Notes under the pieces: generated by a model
What the model was told of the DNA's origin: nothing
The model's input: the letters and a program-made list of their open reading frames with translations, nothing else
Database searches by the model: none
Assembly (NCBI GenBank): GCA_002841495.1
Contig: PGZV01000006.1
Coordinates: forward strand, 62,001-126,000
Length of the DNA stretch: 64,000 nt
Source of the DNA: Firmicutes bacterium HGW-Firmicutes-2
Lineage (GTDB): Bacteria; Bacillota; Clostridia; Lachnospirales; Vallitaleaceae
Direction of reading: 5' to 3'
Shown here: in pieces, positions 36,387-45,701 of the stretch
Numbering within the stretch: the stretch's first letter is position 1
How the letters are laid out: each line of letters begins with the position of its first letter
Position numbers and translations under genes: made by a program

Positions 36387-37973
36387 ATGAAAATAATGCG
36401 TTTATTCACTATGATATTGTTCTTGTCCATTGTGACCGGCTGTAGCCCTGCCCTTACATTAGATGATCTGGTCCAGGCAACCGTCTACTTCCCCGAGTCG
36501 GACGAGAATCTTATACCCGTTGACACCCTTACCCGTGAAGATGGCCTACCCGATCTATATACCCATCTACTGGAAGCACCCGTGAAAGCACAGAGCATCA
36601 AGCCTGATCTCGTCTATCTACTTAACTTGGACACCATTCGTGGTATGATGAAATATGATTTGAGTTTCGACCTAACAAATAAAGAAGCTCGGGCACAAAA
36701 TATTAATGGTACTTATGTAATTCCTTTTGAATGGGTGGACACCTATCTGAACAAATTACCGATTCGTAATCATTTTTCCTATTTGATGCCCTCTAAGCCT
36801 CAAATTATTATTAACGATACGGCTATTGACTATGCTTTTAATCAAGATTGGAAACTGCATCCCACAGATAACGTGACCTATGATATCAAGGACCAGACAA
36901 CACATCATGAAACCTATTACACTGAAACCGATGTTATTGATATTTCTCTAGAATTTGATCGTAGGCCACCGAATCAGCTGATTCTGGCCATTGACAACGG
37001 AAGAGAAGAAAACTCTCATATTATTGATGACATGGGGCACTTACCTGTACCCAAAAAATCCGGTCGTTATACTTATACTCTAATGGCTATATGGGATGAT
37101 ACCACTTTAGATTATACAGGTAAAATCAACTATACTTTCGGGCTGGACCTTCGTCTTGAAGAAGCCTTACATCTTAATAAAACAACCTTTGAGCCTGGTG
37201 ATAGTATTGGGGTTCTCATTGAACAGCCTTTTGGTCTTGACTATAGAATTGAAACGCCGATATTTAAGAATACCATTGGGATTTTTCATCACCAAGATGA
37301 ACTGGTAGCATTGGTACCCATCGACAGCAGAACAACACCAGGTACTTATAGCTTGAGCTTATATGAAGATTCCACCAATAGACTGATTGAAACCATTGAA
37401 TATCAGATTACCGAAAAAATATTTGAAACACAGCAACTATCGGTCAACGCCTCCACCGCTTCTCTTAGGTCCGATGAGAATGCTAAAAAAGACGCCGAAA
37501 AATTCAAAAATGCAAAAGCCCATTCTGTTGGTGAAAAATTATGGGATGGCCCATTTGTCCAACCTGTAGAGGGTCGCATATCTACAGAATACTCCGTCAT
37601 TCGATATGTGAATAGTGGGGCGGAAAGCTCAAGACATACCGCCATTGATATCGCAGCACCTCAGGGCACCCCTATAAAAGCGGCTCACAATGGTATTGTC
37701 ACCTTCTCTTCTGACCTCATCATATCCGGTAATGTGGTTGTCTTAGACCATGGTTTAGGTCTATTTACAACCTATGTACACATGCATAAAATCTATGTAG
37801 AGGATGGCCAAGAAGTAAAAAAAGGGGATATTATCGGCGAAGTCGGCACAACCGGTTATTCAACCGGTCCTCACCTACACTTTGCTGTATCAAAAAGCGG
37901 TGTCAATCTCAATCCTTGGAAATTCATGGCAGAAGACCCACTGGTTTTTCCCACTTGGAAACAAATACCTTAA
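36387..37973 (+). CDS. M23-family peptidase lipoprotein
   Basis: This 528-residue envelope protein starts with a lipoprotein signal (MKIMRLFTMILFLSIVTGCS), with the lipidated Cys at about 19. A long beta-rich middle has no recognised domain. The C-terminal LytM/M23 domain (about 395-520) has HTAIDIAAPQGTPIKAA, TTYVHMHKI and PHLHFAV, so the zinc ligands H, D and HxH are present. It should cut or bind peptidoglycan. The ATG at 36387 has GGAGG upstream. Its stop overlaps the convergent GNAT gene stop. Confidence 0.9.
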   Translation: MKIMRLFTMILFLSIVTGCSPALTLDDLVQATVYFPESDENLIPVDTLTREDGLPDLYTHLLEAPVKAQSIKPDLVYLLNLDTIRGMMKYDLSFDLTNKEARAQNINGTYVIPFEWVDTYLNKLPIRNHFSYLMPSKPQIIINDTAIDYAFNQDWKLHPTDNVTYDIKDQTTHHETYYTETDVIDISLEFDRRPPNQLILAIDNGREENSHIIDDMGHLPVPKKSGRYTYTLMAIWDDTTLDYTGKINYTFGLDLRLEEALHLNKTTFEPGDSIGVLIEQPFGLDYRIETPIFKNTIGIFHHQDELVALVPIDSRTTPGTYSLSLYEDSTNRLIETIEYQITEKIFETQQLSVNASTASLRSDENAKKDAEKFKNAKAHSVGEKLWDGPFVQPVEGRISTEYSVIRYVNSGAESSRHTAIDIAAPQGTPIKAAHNGIVTFSSDLIISGNVVVLDHGLGLFTTYVHMHKIYVEDGQEVKKGDIIGEVGTTGYSTGPHLHFAVSKSGVNLNPWKFMAEDPLVFPTWKQIP

Positions 37974-39079
37974 ATCAAAGCTGTAAAATAATTTTGGATT
38001 GGATACTGGGGATATAACAAATGATGTTGATGGATGGTGACTCTTGGTCGAATACTAGCAAGAGATTCTAAAGTGTCATAGCCAAAGAGCCACTGTGCCA
38101 ACGACTCAATATCCAGTGTTATATCCGGTGCTTCATGGGTTATACTGACTTGACCCTCTATTTTATAGGTATGATTATTCTCTATAATCTGATCATCAAT
38201 AACTTTGATGGTACATGTGCCTAATAGATCCACCATAGCTTCAAAAAGCAATTCCACATGTAGTATGCGGGCCATCATGAAAGGTTTTTCTAACCTTTCA
38301 TGTTTTTTCATGTGGGGAATTAGATGTTTTAGTGGATTGGTTTTTGGCATCTGCCACTGAATCGACTTTTCGCCTGCAACGCTTCCCATATAATCTAAGA
38401 TGTTCATTAGACCTTCATCGGATGTATAGATGCATTCTCTAACAAAAATATCTTCAAAATCATAATAAACAACATAGCCATCGGGCACAACCACCACATG
38501 ACCATTCTCAGAACGTACTTCTTTTAATAAATGCTCAAAATCCCGCATGCCTCTGTTTTGAGATAATGTTAAGGACTTCTTATAATTGTTGTAGATGGGT
38601 AACAACTGAATACTTGTTTCAACGTCTATCTCTTCACTTGGTATTGTCCTCTTTTTTCGGTTCAGGTTCTTATAATTAAACTTGTAAATCGCAACATCCT
38701 GTATAAAACCAAAACCAAATTGATCATATAATCTTGAATCTATGGGCATGAGGACCGAAAAAACATCTCCTGCATCATACCGTTCTCTTAGTACCCATGT
38801 CATTATTTTTTTCATTAACCCTTGTCGTCTATGAGATAGCTTTGTTGCCACACCTACCACATAATAGGTATTATAAAGACACCCTTGCCACATCAATTGA
38901 TATGGGTTTAGATGGGCCATCGCCACTAGTTCATCACCTTCCATATAACCTATCACTTGATCGATCTGAATATGGGTATCAAAATAATAGGCCACCAGAG
39001 ATGGCCCATCTTCTATAAATATTTCTTGCCATAATTGAATGGCATTATTTTTATCACTCTCATTCAATCTTCTGATCAT
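37970..39079 (-). CDS. GNAT acetyltransferase of the Eis type
   Basis: This 369-residue protein has an N-terminal GNAT domain (IRRLNESDKNNAIQLW; acetyl-CoA loop VATKLSHRRQGLMKKIM) and a C-terminal part ending in a sterol-carrier-like domain, the layout of the Eis family. Eis members acetylate aminoglycosides or protein lysines; no target can be named here. The motif DSRLYDQFGFGF is typical. The ATG follows GGAGGCATT. It is 13 bp after the DUF2156 gene, the same transcript. Confidence 0.88.
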   Translation of the reverse strand: MIRRLNESDKNNAIQLWQEIFIEDGPSLVAYYFDTHIQIDQVIGYMEGDELVAMAHLNPYQLMWQGCLYNTYYVVGVATKLSHRRQGLMKKIMTWVLRERYDAGDVFSVLMPIDSRLYDQFGFGFIQDVAIYKFNYKNLNRKKRTIPSEEIDVETSIQLLPIYNNYKKSLTLSQNRGMRDFEHLLKEVRSENGHVVVVPDGYVVYYDFEDIFVRECIYTSDEGLMNILDYMGSVAGEKSIQWQMPKTNPLKHLIPHMKKHERLEKPFMMARILHVELLFEAMVDLLGTCTIKVIDDQIIENNHTYKIEGQVSITHEAPDITLDIESLAQWLFGYDTLESLASIRPRVTIHQHHLLYPQYPIQNYFTALI

Positions 39080-39092
39080 AATGCCTCCAGCA

Positions 39093-39998
39093 CTAACTAT
39101 TATTGTCTTTTTCTAAGATATTATATTTTTTTATTAGGTCGATAGGATAATAGCTCAACTTAGATTTTCTAAGTCCTTCTAGTCCCAAGTCATCTTCACG
39201 ATTAACAAGTTCAACATCCGGGTAGGCATGAATCAAGAACTCCTGATTAATGGCTTGATAAAGCCCTCGAACTTCTGGATCTGCCTTTTCAATATGTATA
39301 ACTGCTTCTTTATTATGATTCATTAATGAGCCTATGGTTACCGCTTTAAGTTCATCGTCAATGTATATTGCACCCACCTTAACATCTAACTTTTCCATTT
39401 GCTCTATAGCCTTACAGACACCAATGAGTTCATCTGCTAGCATGCCAGCATCCTCATCTTTGTCATCTGCCCAACCGTTTACAAATTCACATATTTCACG
39501 ATTTTTATCACTATAGATTTCTTCATATCGCCATCTGCCTTCATATTCCTTTTTGAAGCTATTCAGATGGTTTCTCTTTTTGCTCAGTTTCTTACCTTTT
39601 AGTGTCCTAAGAGCCTCTGCATCATACAGATAATCATATTGATTTCTATCTGTTGTGATTTCAAATTGATCTTTATAGTTTTCTTCAATAAAATTCTTAT
39701 ACACTTTATCTGTTACCAAGATTTCAACCGGTAAGCTTAAACTATGAAAATATTCAATTAAAGTTTCTGTGGCTTCTTTAAAATAGCTTTCTTCACAAAG
39801 TGGCATGATCGCATAAGTCTTGCCTTCAAATTCTTCAATTAACAATATATAATGCTCAAATTTGGCGTATCGTATGTTGTATCTTTTGTTCCACAAATAT
39901 AGTGTGGCAAAACAGTATTCACAATTTGGGATAGAACGTTTATCAATGTAAGGTGTTAATACTTCCTGATCTTCAATGGTTAGTGGTTTTAGTTCCAT
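39093..39998 (-). CDS. DUF2156-domain protein (phosphatidylglycerol lysyltransferase C-terminal-like)
   Basis: This 301-residue soluble protein matches the stand-alone GNAT-like double domain found at the C-terminus of MprF. Features are NCEYCFATLYLWNKRYNIRYA, KGKKLSKKRNHLNSFKKEY and VELVNREDDLGLEGLRKSKLSYYP. No membrane flippase part is present, so lipid aminoacylation is not certain. The ATG at 39998 has GGAG six bases upstream. It lies between ispF and the Eis-like gene, apparently one operon. Confidence 0.85.
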   Translation of the reverse strand: MELKPLTIEDQEVLTPYIDKRSIPNCEYCFATLYLWNKRYNIRYAKFEHYILLIEEFEGKTYAIMPLCEESYFKEATETLIEYFHSLSLPVEILVTDKVYKNFIEENYKDQFEITTDRNQYDYLYDAEALRTLKGKKLSKKRNHLNSFKKEYEGRWRYEEIYSDKNREICEFVNGWADDKDEDAGMLADELIGVCKAIEQMEKLDVKVGAIYIDDELKAVTIGSLMNHNKEAVIHIEKADPEVRGLYQAINQEFLIHAYPDVELVNREDDLGLEGLRKSKLSYYPIDLIKKYNILEKDNNS

Positions 39999-40031
39999 GT
40001 TGTTCTCCAATCTTTAAGCCTAATCCTTAGG

Positions 40032-40508
40032 TCATGCCTTTCTCGTCAACAAACAGATGGATTGGGCACTGATGCCTTTTTCTTCTCCGGTAAAGCCAAG
40101 TCCCTCTTCAGTTGTTGCCTTTATATTGATATTATCTATGTTTGTATTAAGGGTTTTTCCGATAATCCTCCGCATAGCATCTATATGGGGTGCCATTTTA
40201 GGGGCTTGTGCTATGATGGTTGCGTCAAGGTTCACAACCACATAGTCATTTGATGTCATGATTTTGTTAACCTCTTCTAAAAGCTTAATACTATCTGCAC
40301 CCTTATAATGGCTATCTGTATCCGGAAAGTGCTTGCCAATGTCACCTAAAGCCATGGCACCAAGTAAACTATCCATAATGGCATGGGTCAGTACATCTGC
40401 ATCACTATGGCCTAAGAGCCCATGGGTATGAGGAATGGTGACACCACCTATTATCAAGTCTCTACCAGTAACCAATCTATGTACATCGTATCCCATACCA
40501 ATTCTCAT
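40032..40508 (-). CDS. ispF: 2-C-methyl-D-erythritol 2,4-cyclodiphosphate synthase
   Basis: It forms the cyclic diphosphate in the MEP isoprenoid pathway. It has 158 residues, the family length. The zinc and substrate motifs [36 protein letters not shown] and [15 protein letters not shown] are all intact. The ATG follows CAGGAGTAAGGATT. No ispD is adjacent, so the pair is split in this genome. Confidence 0.97.
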   Translation of the reverse strand: MRIGMGYDVHRLVTGRDLIIGGVTIPHTHGLLGHSDADVLTHAIMDSLLGAMALGDIGKHFPDTDSHYKGADSIKLLEEVNKIMTSNDYVVVNLDATIIAQAPKMAPHIDAMRRIIGKTLNTNIDNINIKATTEEGLGFTGEEKGISAQSICLLTRKA

Positions 40509-40587
40509 AATCCTTACTCCTGTTTCTTACTTACTCTATTATACTTAAGCTTCAAGTTTAAATTTCTCTAAGTTCAATTTTCTTACT

Positions 40588-41613
40588 CTATAAGTAGTGG
40601 GTCAATAGATGATCCATATGTTCAATATTTTCATTTAATAGTTTTAGGGTTTCATGGGATTTATCTCTTGATCCTACCACAATAACACTGGTAACATCTC
40701 TATTATGAATGATACAGTTTAGTTTTTCTAGAAGTTGATCCATACGATGCAGGATATGTTCAAAACATTCTACAAATTCAGGTTCCTTGTACCCATGGTC
40801 ACCTTTGGATAATCTAAAACATATATCGTAGGTAATATGAGACATTTCTCTAAGTAATTCTGTCATCTTTATGATTTTCTCAAGTTTAACACTTTTCTGT
40901 TCATTCTTAAAGGTAAAAAAATCTTTCTGGTAATCCAATATTGTTCCGTTAATCCAGTTCAGATTATTAAATAAATCCCCATAGTCCTTCATGATTTTAT
41001 GGGTATCTTCATAATTATGCAGACTCAACATTTGATATATGGCATTCGTTTTTTTGCTAATCTGCTCCAATAAGTGAAAGACTCTTTTTTCCATCATATG
41101 TTTATAACCCATAAAGGAAAACAGTAAATTCACAAACATGGCTATAGCAACGCCTGTTATCAAGGCTGTAATTCTTAGCTTGAATGTCTCAATCTCACTA
41201 GGGTTACCCAGTAAGTCCAGTTGCACATACTGTGCCATATAAATGGATGTAAAGACAGCAACGACTGAAAATTCACGCCAATTAATTAACAAGCTCACAT
41301 ATAAAGTGACCGTCACAGATAGGGCAGCCGACCATGGATTATAACCTAATAATGACAAGATTAATCCTGTGATTAAAGCACCGATGACTGAAGCTTCGAC
41401 CTGTTTAAAACCGCTTCGAATCCCTGTCAAATTAACAGGTTCCAATGTTAACATCATGCCAAAAAGCACTGAAATCATATCCTTAGACACATATGGTATG
41501 CTTTCTCCCACAAAAGATCCTATCAAAACCGCTACAAATGCCTTTAACAAGAATTCCTTCGTGTCAAATAGCCTTGCTTCCTTGTTAATTAAAATATAGT
41601 TTAGCAACTTCAT
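40588..41613 (-). CDS. FUSC/aromatic-acid-exporter-like membrane protein
   Basis: This 341-residue protein has about six N-terminal helices (for example AFVAVLIGSFVGESIPYVSKDMISVLFGMML) and a soluble alpha-helical C-terminal half with coiled-coil character. The pattern fits the FUSC/ArAE_1 family of small Firmicute efflux proteins. The substrate is unknown. The ATG at 41613 has GAGG seven bases upstream. It is separated from the glycosyltransferase upstream by 91 bp. Confidence 0.8.
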   Translation of the reverse strand: MKLLNYILINKEARLFDTKEFLLKAFVAVLIGSFVGESIPYVSKDMISVLFGMMLTLEPVNLTGIRSGFKQVEASVIGALITGLILSLLGYNPWSAALSVTVTLYVSLLINWREFSVVAVFTSIYMAQYVQLDLLGNPSEIETFKLRITALITGVAIAMFVNLLFSFMGYKHMMEKRVFHLLEQISKKTNAIYQMLSLHNYEDTHKIMKDYGDLFNNLNWINGTILDYQKDFFTFKNEQKSVKLEKIIKMTELLREMSHITYDICFRLSKGDHGYKEPEFVECFEHILHRMDQLLEKLNCIIHNRDVTSVIVVGSRDKSHETLKLLNENIEHMDHLLTHYL

Positions 41614-41704
41614 TTTATGCCTCATTTCTAATAATCTAGTATTGTTCCACCATCATACAACGAAATCAAGAATAAAACAAGATATGTCATGACATATTAT
41701 CCTT

Positions 41705-42799
41705 TTACTTTTCCTTTATTACTGCTTCATATACCTCATATGTCTTTTCATAGGTGTTGTCTAGGGTAAAGCTATGAGCGATATGAGTGCCTTGCTTTAT
41801 TTTTTCTTCTATTTTACTTTTATTATCCGGATCAAGTACCCATTTAATCTGTGCTTTAATCATAGATATATCATTAGGATTAAAATAGATACCGGCATCT
41901 TGTGCGACTTCTCTAAAACTGCCAATATCACTTAGTATCGTCGGACACTTCATGGTGAATGCCTCTAATATCGGGATGCCAAAACCTTCATATATGGAAG
42001 GATAAACAAAGGCTAAGGCTTGTCGGTAACAAGCAGCCAATACCTCATCGTTCAAGTTACGTTGTCCTACTTGTTTATTGATACCCAGCCTAGCAATATC
42101 TTTGCGCTCATTTTCTGTGAACTCACCGCCTCCGACACATAACAGATTCAGTGTTTCATCTTCTAATAGTACGATGGACATCGCTTCTAAGAATAATTTA
42201 AAATTTTTATTATCTGTTCTCTGGCCCACAAACAAAATATATCGTTCCGGTAATCCCCTTAAGGTAATGTTTACCTTTCCAAATCGTAAAGGTAGTCCAT
42301 GGTAGACAACCGTAATCTTGTCAGGATCAATATGATAAAAGCGAATTATGTCTTCTTTTGTATTATTAGAAACGGCAATTATGTGGTTAGCAGCATCTAT
42401 CAGCTTCTTTTTTTCTTCAAGACTGGTATCTTTATTCCCATAATACTGAGGAAACAACTCTCTTCCTAAGTCATGGACTGTGATGACGACTTTTTCATTT
42501 TTAAGGTATCTTAAAAAATAGCTGTCATAATTGGTTGGATGGAAGATATCTACTTGGTGCTTACGCAAGGTGCGTCTTGTTAAATATTTCGAAATCCAAT
42601 TGTTGAGTTTTTCAACTAACATGCTTTCATATTTATGATCAAAATTATCATATAATTTGTTAAAGTAGTAGTTTTTAGAATGAAATACCGGTACCAGCAC
42701 ACTATCTTTGTCTGAACATTGAATTAAATTGGTAAAATATCTGGATATACCACCATAGCGTTGTGTCCTAAATATTTGATAATCGTATATAACTTTCAT
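41705..42799 (-). CDS. Glycosyltransferase family 1/4 (GT-B fold)
   Basis: This 364-residue cytoplasmic glycosyltransferase has the GT4 hallmarks: YGGISRYFTNL at the N-terminus, VTVHDLGRELFP, HIIAVSNNTKEDI, RYILFVGQRTDNKNF and the nucleotide-sugar motif YEGFGIPILEAF. It probably transfers a sugar onto a lipid or cell-wall polymer; donor and acceptor are not predictable. The ATG follows GAAGGGAAATATT. It stands alone, with a terminator of the LytTR gene upstream at 42935-42963. Confidence 0.9.
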   Translation of the reverse strand: MKVIYDYQIFRTQRYGGISRYFTNLIQCSDKDSVLVPVFHSKNYYFNKLYDNFDHKYESMLVEKLNNWISKYLTRRTLRKHQVDIFHPTNYDSYFLRYLKNEKVVITVHDLGRELFPQYYGNKDTSLEEKKKLIDAANHIIAVSNNTKEDIIRFYHIDPDKITVVYHGLPLRFGKVNITLRGLPERYILFVGQRTDNKNFKLFLEAMSIVLLEDETLNLLCVGGGEFTENERKDIARLGINKQVGQRNLNDEVLAACYRQALAFVYPSIYEGFGIPILEAFTMKCPTILSDIGSFREVAQDAGIYFNPNDISMIKAQIKWVLDPDNKSKIEEKIKQGTHIAHSFTLDNTYEKTYEVYEAVIKEK

Positions 42800-42934
42800 A
42801 ATATTTCCCTTCGTAGATCAAACATTTTTGTCATTAAACGCCCACATCTCACTTCACCTACAATCTTAACCTATTTGATATAATTCCGTCAATATAGGAA
42901 GATTGTAAATATGAAGAATGACGACATCTCGCCA

Positions 42935-42963
42935 CAAAAAATAAGTGCCCTAAGGCACTTATT
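42935..42963 (-). terminator. Terminator after the LytTR regulator
   Basis: Minus strand: AATAAGTGCC, 4-base loop, GGCACTTATT, then TTTTTG. It is 120 bp after the stop codon. Confidence 0.85.
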
Positions 42964-43031
42964 GGGTTATAACATCAACTTTCTCACAGACAAGGTTTCT
43001 TAAATATGACAATCCAAAACAAATTGGATTA

Positions 43032-43074
43032 GGCTAGCCATCCCTTAGAAATCCTAGAATTGGGAAAGTCAGTT
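43032..43074. repeat. Copy 2 of the short repeated sequence after a stop codon
   Basis: This stretch, 11 bp after the LytTR stop, matches 1749-1790 after fbp. Nearby (43009-43029) a small hairpin AATCCAAAACAAATTGGATT follows in the transcript. Confidence 0.45.
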
Positions 43075-43084
43075 ATTAACTTAA

Positions 43085-43801
43085 TTACAGTAATAGATTA
43101 TAGTTTTCTTTATAGGTACGACCAATCGGTATCATATTCTCATAATGCTTGATTTTGATCATACTCTGACTGTTGTTTTTATTCACGTAATCAATATATA
43201 ACAGATTAACAATGAAACTTCTATGAACGCGGATGAATTGTTCTTTTGGTAATTGTTCTTCAAGTTCGCTCAGTGTGACACGTCCAATCGGATGCCTGTC
43301 TCTTTTTGTGTATATGTAAGCAACCTTATCCACCGTCTCAATATAGACAATTTCACTATGATCAAAGAAATAGTCTCTAGATTTGCGCCTGATTTTCAAC
43401 GTGGTCAGCTGATCTTGAACAATTACTTTTTTGTATAAGAGTTCTTCTAACATATCCGTTAGATAGTTCATGGAAAATGGTTTTCGAATATATCGGTTAC
43501 ACTTAGAATTGTTATATGCATCCAAGATACTCTCTGTTGGCTCTTTAACGCCTGTAACGATGACAACCCAAGCCAACTCATACTGCGGTAACTCTCTAAT
43601 GGCTTCAATAAATCCGTAGCCATTACCATCCGGCAACAATAAGTCTACAATAAATATACTGATTTCATTTTTTTTTGACATAATTAAAGCTTCTTTAATG
43701 GTCGTCGCTTCAAGTACCTGATTAAAAAGTTTTTTAATACATACCGCTTCTTTAATCTGCTCACTTATCTCAGGTTCATCCTCTAAAATCAATAATGTCA
43801 T
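43085..43801 (-). CDS. LytTR-family response regulator
   Basis: This 238-residue regulator has an N-terminal receiver domain (acidic pocket LILEDEPE; phospho-acceptor Asp in IFIVDLLLPDGNGYG) and a C-terminal LytTR DNA-binding domain (about 135-238: KSRDYFFDHSEIVYIETVDKVAYIYT, RVHRSFIVNLLYIDYV). Such proteins work with a histidine kinase and often control quorum or envelope genes, but no kinase is adjacent. It ends with its own terminator, so it is an orphan. The ATG follows GGGGGG. Confidence 0.93.
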   Translation of the reverse strand: MTLLILEDEPEISEQIKEAVCIKKLFNQVLEATTIKEALIMSKKNEISIFIVDLLLPDGNGYGFIEAIRELPQYELAWVVIVTGVKEPTESILDAYNNSKCNRYIRKPFSMNYLTDMLEELLYKKVIVQDQLTTLKIRRKSRDYFFDHSEIVYIETVDKVAYIYTKRDRHPIGRVTLSELEEQLPKEQFIRVHRSFIVNLLYIDYVNKNNSQSMIKIKHYENMIPIGRTYKENYNLLL

Positions 43802-43978
43802 ATATGGCCCCCCAATGCATTTTAAGACTCTTCTTCAGCCCTAATTATTAGTGTATTTACTGCCAAAGCAAATAGTAGGTTATAGCATGGTAGCTCTTCA
43901 ACACTTAAACACACTAAATTAAGTCATTAATCTATCGCCATACATTATGTCAACAGGAATTATTGACTACTTAACATT
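43802..43978 (-). other. Long 5' leader of the LytTR gene
   Basis: About 170 bases lie between the predicted promoter and the LytTR start, with no open frame of note. I see no known riboswitch consensus. The leader may have a regulatory structure or a missed small peptide. Confidence 0.4.
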
Positions 43979-44007
43979 AGTATAACCGCATGAATTTCTT
44001 TAAACAA
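43979..44007 (-). promoter_or_regulatory. Probable promoter of the LytTR gene
   Basis: Minus strand: TTGTTT (44007-44002), 17-bp spacer, TATACT (43984-43979). Upstream, 44033-44059 holds a nested palindrome GTCCTA-N14-TAGGAC centred on GATGCATC. Confidence 0.5.
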
Positions 44008-44124
44008 GTGCAATGTACCCATTTACTTACAACCTGTCCTAAAGGATGCATCGCCTAGGACTTTCGGGTTAATCGTGAAGCATTATGACAACCTATTAGG
44101 GAAAAATCCTACTATATTGTGATA

Positions 44125-44153
44125 TTAAAAAAGATCTCATAAGAGATCTTTTT
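44125..44153 (-). terminator. Terminator after the tRNA cluster
   Basis: AAAGATCTC-TTAT-GAGATCTTT stem with T-runs on both sides, 3 bp after the tRNA-Met 3' end. Confidence 0.85.
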
Positions 44154-44155
44154 AG

Positions 44156-44229
44156 TAGCGGAGATCGGATTCGAACCGATGACCCTCCGGGTATGAACCG
44201 AATGCTCTAGCCATCTGAGCCACTCCGCC
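44156..44229 (-). tRNA. tRNA-Met (anticodon CAT)
   Basis: 74 bases fold as a normal cloverleaf: acceptor GGCGGAG/CTCCGCT, D-arm GCTC/GAGC, anticodon loop TTCATAC, T-loop TTCGAAT. It closely resembles elongator tRNA-Met of Bacillus. An Ile2 (lysidine) reading of CAT is less likely. The CCA end is not encoded. Confidence 0.93.
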
Positions 44230-44259
44230 GTATATGTATTTATAGAGTTTGCACTCTAG

Positions 44260-44332
44260 TGGGCGCAACAGGGCTCGAACCTGTGACCCCCTGCTTGTAA
44301 GGCAGGTGCTCTCCCAGCTGAGCTATGCGCCC
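44260..44332 (-). tRNA. tRNA-Val (anticodon TAC)
   Basis: 73 bases: acceptor GGGCGCA/TGCGCCC, anticodon loop CTTACAA, T-loop TTCGAGC, discriminator A. CCA is not encoded. Middle gene of the Trp-Val-Met cluster. Confidence 0.95.
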
Positions 44333-44363
44333 GGGAGATGTCTTATTACCATTATGATAACAA

Positions 44364-44436
44364 CAGGGGCAGTAGGACTTGAACCCACGACATCCGGTTT
44401 TGGAGACCGACGTTCTACCAACTGAACTATACCCCT
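44364..44436 (-). tRNA. tRNA-Trp (anticodon CCA)
   Basis: 73 bases: acceptor AGGGGTA/TGCCCCT, anticodon loop CTCCAAA, T-loop TTCAAGT, discriminator G. It is first in the cluster, behind the promoter at 44492-44520. Confidence 0.95.
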
Positions 44437-44491
44437 TTATGAGCTATAAACTCGCCTTGAAGCCCCATTTTTTATTGGAGCAACGAAAAGA

Positions 44492-44520
44492 ATTATAACA
44501 TCCTACTCTTCATTCGTCAA
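44492..44520 (-). promoter_or_regulatory. Sigma-A promoter of the tRNA cluster
   Basis: Minus strand: TTGACG (44520-44515), 17-bp spacer, TATAAT (44497-44492). It begins 8 bp after the preceding stop codon. Confidence 0.8.
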
Positions 44521-44527
44521 TAGCCTT

Positions 44528-45157
44528 TTAAACTTTTCTATGTTTTTTGGACCTTTTTTTTTCTATTTTCTTTTCATACCATGCTATCATTCTTTTCCCA
44601 ACGAATGACACGACAATCGTTAAAAGAATCAATAAAATAGATCTGTAAGGTTTTGAAATAAATGATCCGACATTATATCCAATAAAACTCAAAGAAAAAA
44701 CCATGATCAGTTTTCCAAAAAATAAAGCAAAGAAATAATCATCTTTTTTTACATCTGCCAGACCTGCCAATCCGCAAACCACAATGGAAGGGGTGAATGG
44801 AAACGCAAGCATGATAAAAATAGGAACAAAGCCTTTTTCTTTAATCCAATGTAGCAAGTTATCAAAGCGTCTGCTCTTATGTACCAAACGACTAAAACGG
44901 CTATGCCCAAATCTTCTGATTATTAAAAAAACGAGCCACGAACCGATAAATGTACCGATAAAAGAATATAAATAGCCTTGCCAAAACCCATAAGCCAAAA
45001 CATTAATGGTGACAAATACGACCAAAGGTAATGGCGGAAAAAAAGCCTCAACCATAGCTAAAAGGATACCTGCAAAAGGTCCATACTGAGCAAATCTGGC
45101 AACAAATTCTAAAACCAGCTCATACTGTTCCGTAAGTGCGACTGTATCAATATCCAT
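44528..45157 (-). CDS. TVP38/TMEM64 (SNARE-associated, DedA-like) membrane protein
   Basis: This 209-residue protein has about five helices and family stretches VEAFFPPLPLVVFVTINVLAYG and FIGTFIGSWLVFLIIRRFG, then PIFIMLAFPFTPS. DedA/TVP38 proteins move or flip phospholipids, including undecaprenyl phosphate, in some cases. A basic C-terminal tail (EKKIEKKRSKKHRK) lies in the cytoplasm. The ATG at 45157 has AGGAGG upstream. It stands alone, 76 bp after the small LiaI-type gene. Confidence 0.88.
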   Translation of the reverse strand: MDIDTVALTEQYELVLEFVARFAQYGPFAGILLAMVEAFFPPLPLVVFVTINVLAYGFWQGYLYSFIGTFIGSWLVFLIIRRFGHSRFSRLVHKSRRFDNLLHWIKEKGFVPIFIMLAFPFTPSIVVCGLAGLADVKKDDYFFALFFGKLIMVFSLSFIGYNVGSFISKPYRSILLILLTIVVSFVGKRMIAWYEKKIEKKRSKKHRKV

Positions 45158-45232
45158 GTTGTGCCTCCTTCCCAAATACTATAAAACCCATCTCTTCTAG
45201 AAACGATGATGAAAAGATGGGCATAAGGTCTG

Positions 45233-45676
45233 TTATTCGATTGTTATATCTTTTTCATCTACTTTTTCTCCGACTGTCGTGCCCTCTACCACAACCTCTT
45301 CCACTTTTGCTGTTTCTGCTTCTATTATAACCTTTTTCTTACCTGTATCGCCTTTTGGTATGATAAAGCTTAAACCTATGAGTATGATAATCATAGGAAT
45401 CATCATTTCTCCCACACTCAAGTCTTTAAAATACATGATGTTCAGATTGTCTAGTTGAAACAAGGTACCAATTAAGATTAATATTAAACCAAACAAGTTA
45501 GATGATTGATAATCCACTAAATGCTTGATACCTAATAATATAAGTATAAGTGGCCAAAATGTACTATAAACATCCCAAGATTCAACATAGCCTAAGCTGC
45601 TTAACAAAGAAATAATACCGACTGTTATAAGAATAATACCAAACACAGTACTACTCGATACTCTCATTTTTTTCAT
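45233..45676 (-). CDS. LiaI/LiaF-like four-helix membrane protein (DUF5668-type)
   Basis: This 147-residue protein has helix pairs such as VFGIILITVGIISLLSSLGY, FWPLILILLGIKHLV, LFGLILILIGTLFQL and MMIPMIIILIGLSFII, followed by an acidic soluble tail. The W-P-L-I-L-I-L-L-G pattern is that of LiaI-LiaF-like transmembrane regions. LiaF proteins inhibit LiaRS signalling, but no kinase is here. The ATG at 45676 follows AAGGAGCGAAACGATT. A dyad (45702-45736) overlaps the upstream promoter region. Confidence 0.75.
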   Translation of the reverse strand: MKKMRVSSSTVFGIILITVGIISLLSSLGYVESWDVYSTFWPLILILLGIKHLVDYQSSNLFGLILILIGTLFQLDNLNIMYFKDLSVGEMMIPMIIILIGLSFIIPKGDTGKKKVIIEAETAKVEEVVVEGTTVGEKVDEKDITIE

Positions 45677-45701
45677 AATCGTTTCGCTCCTTCTGTTATA
45701 T

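Noticed and set aside
43802-44155. Possible c-di-GMP riboswitch upstream of the LytTR gene
   Set aside because: I looked for the GEMM-type conserved blocks on both strands and did not find them.
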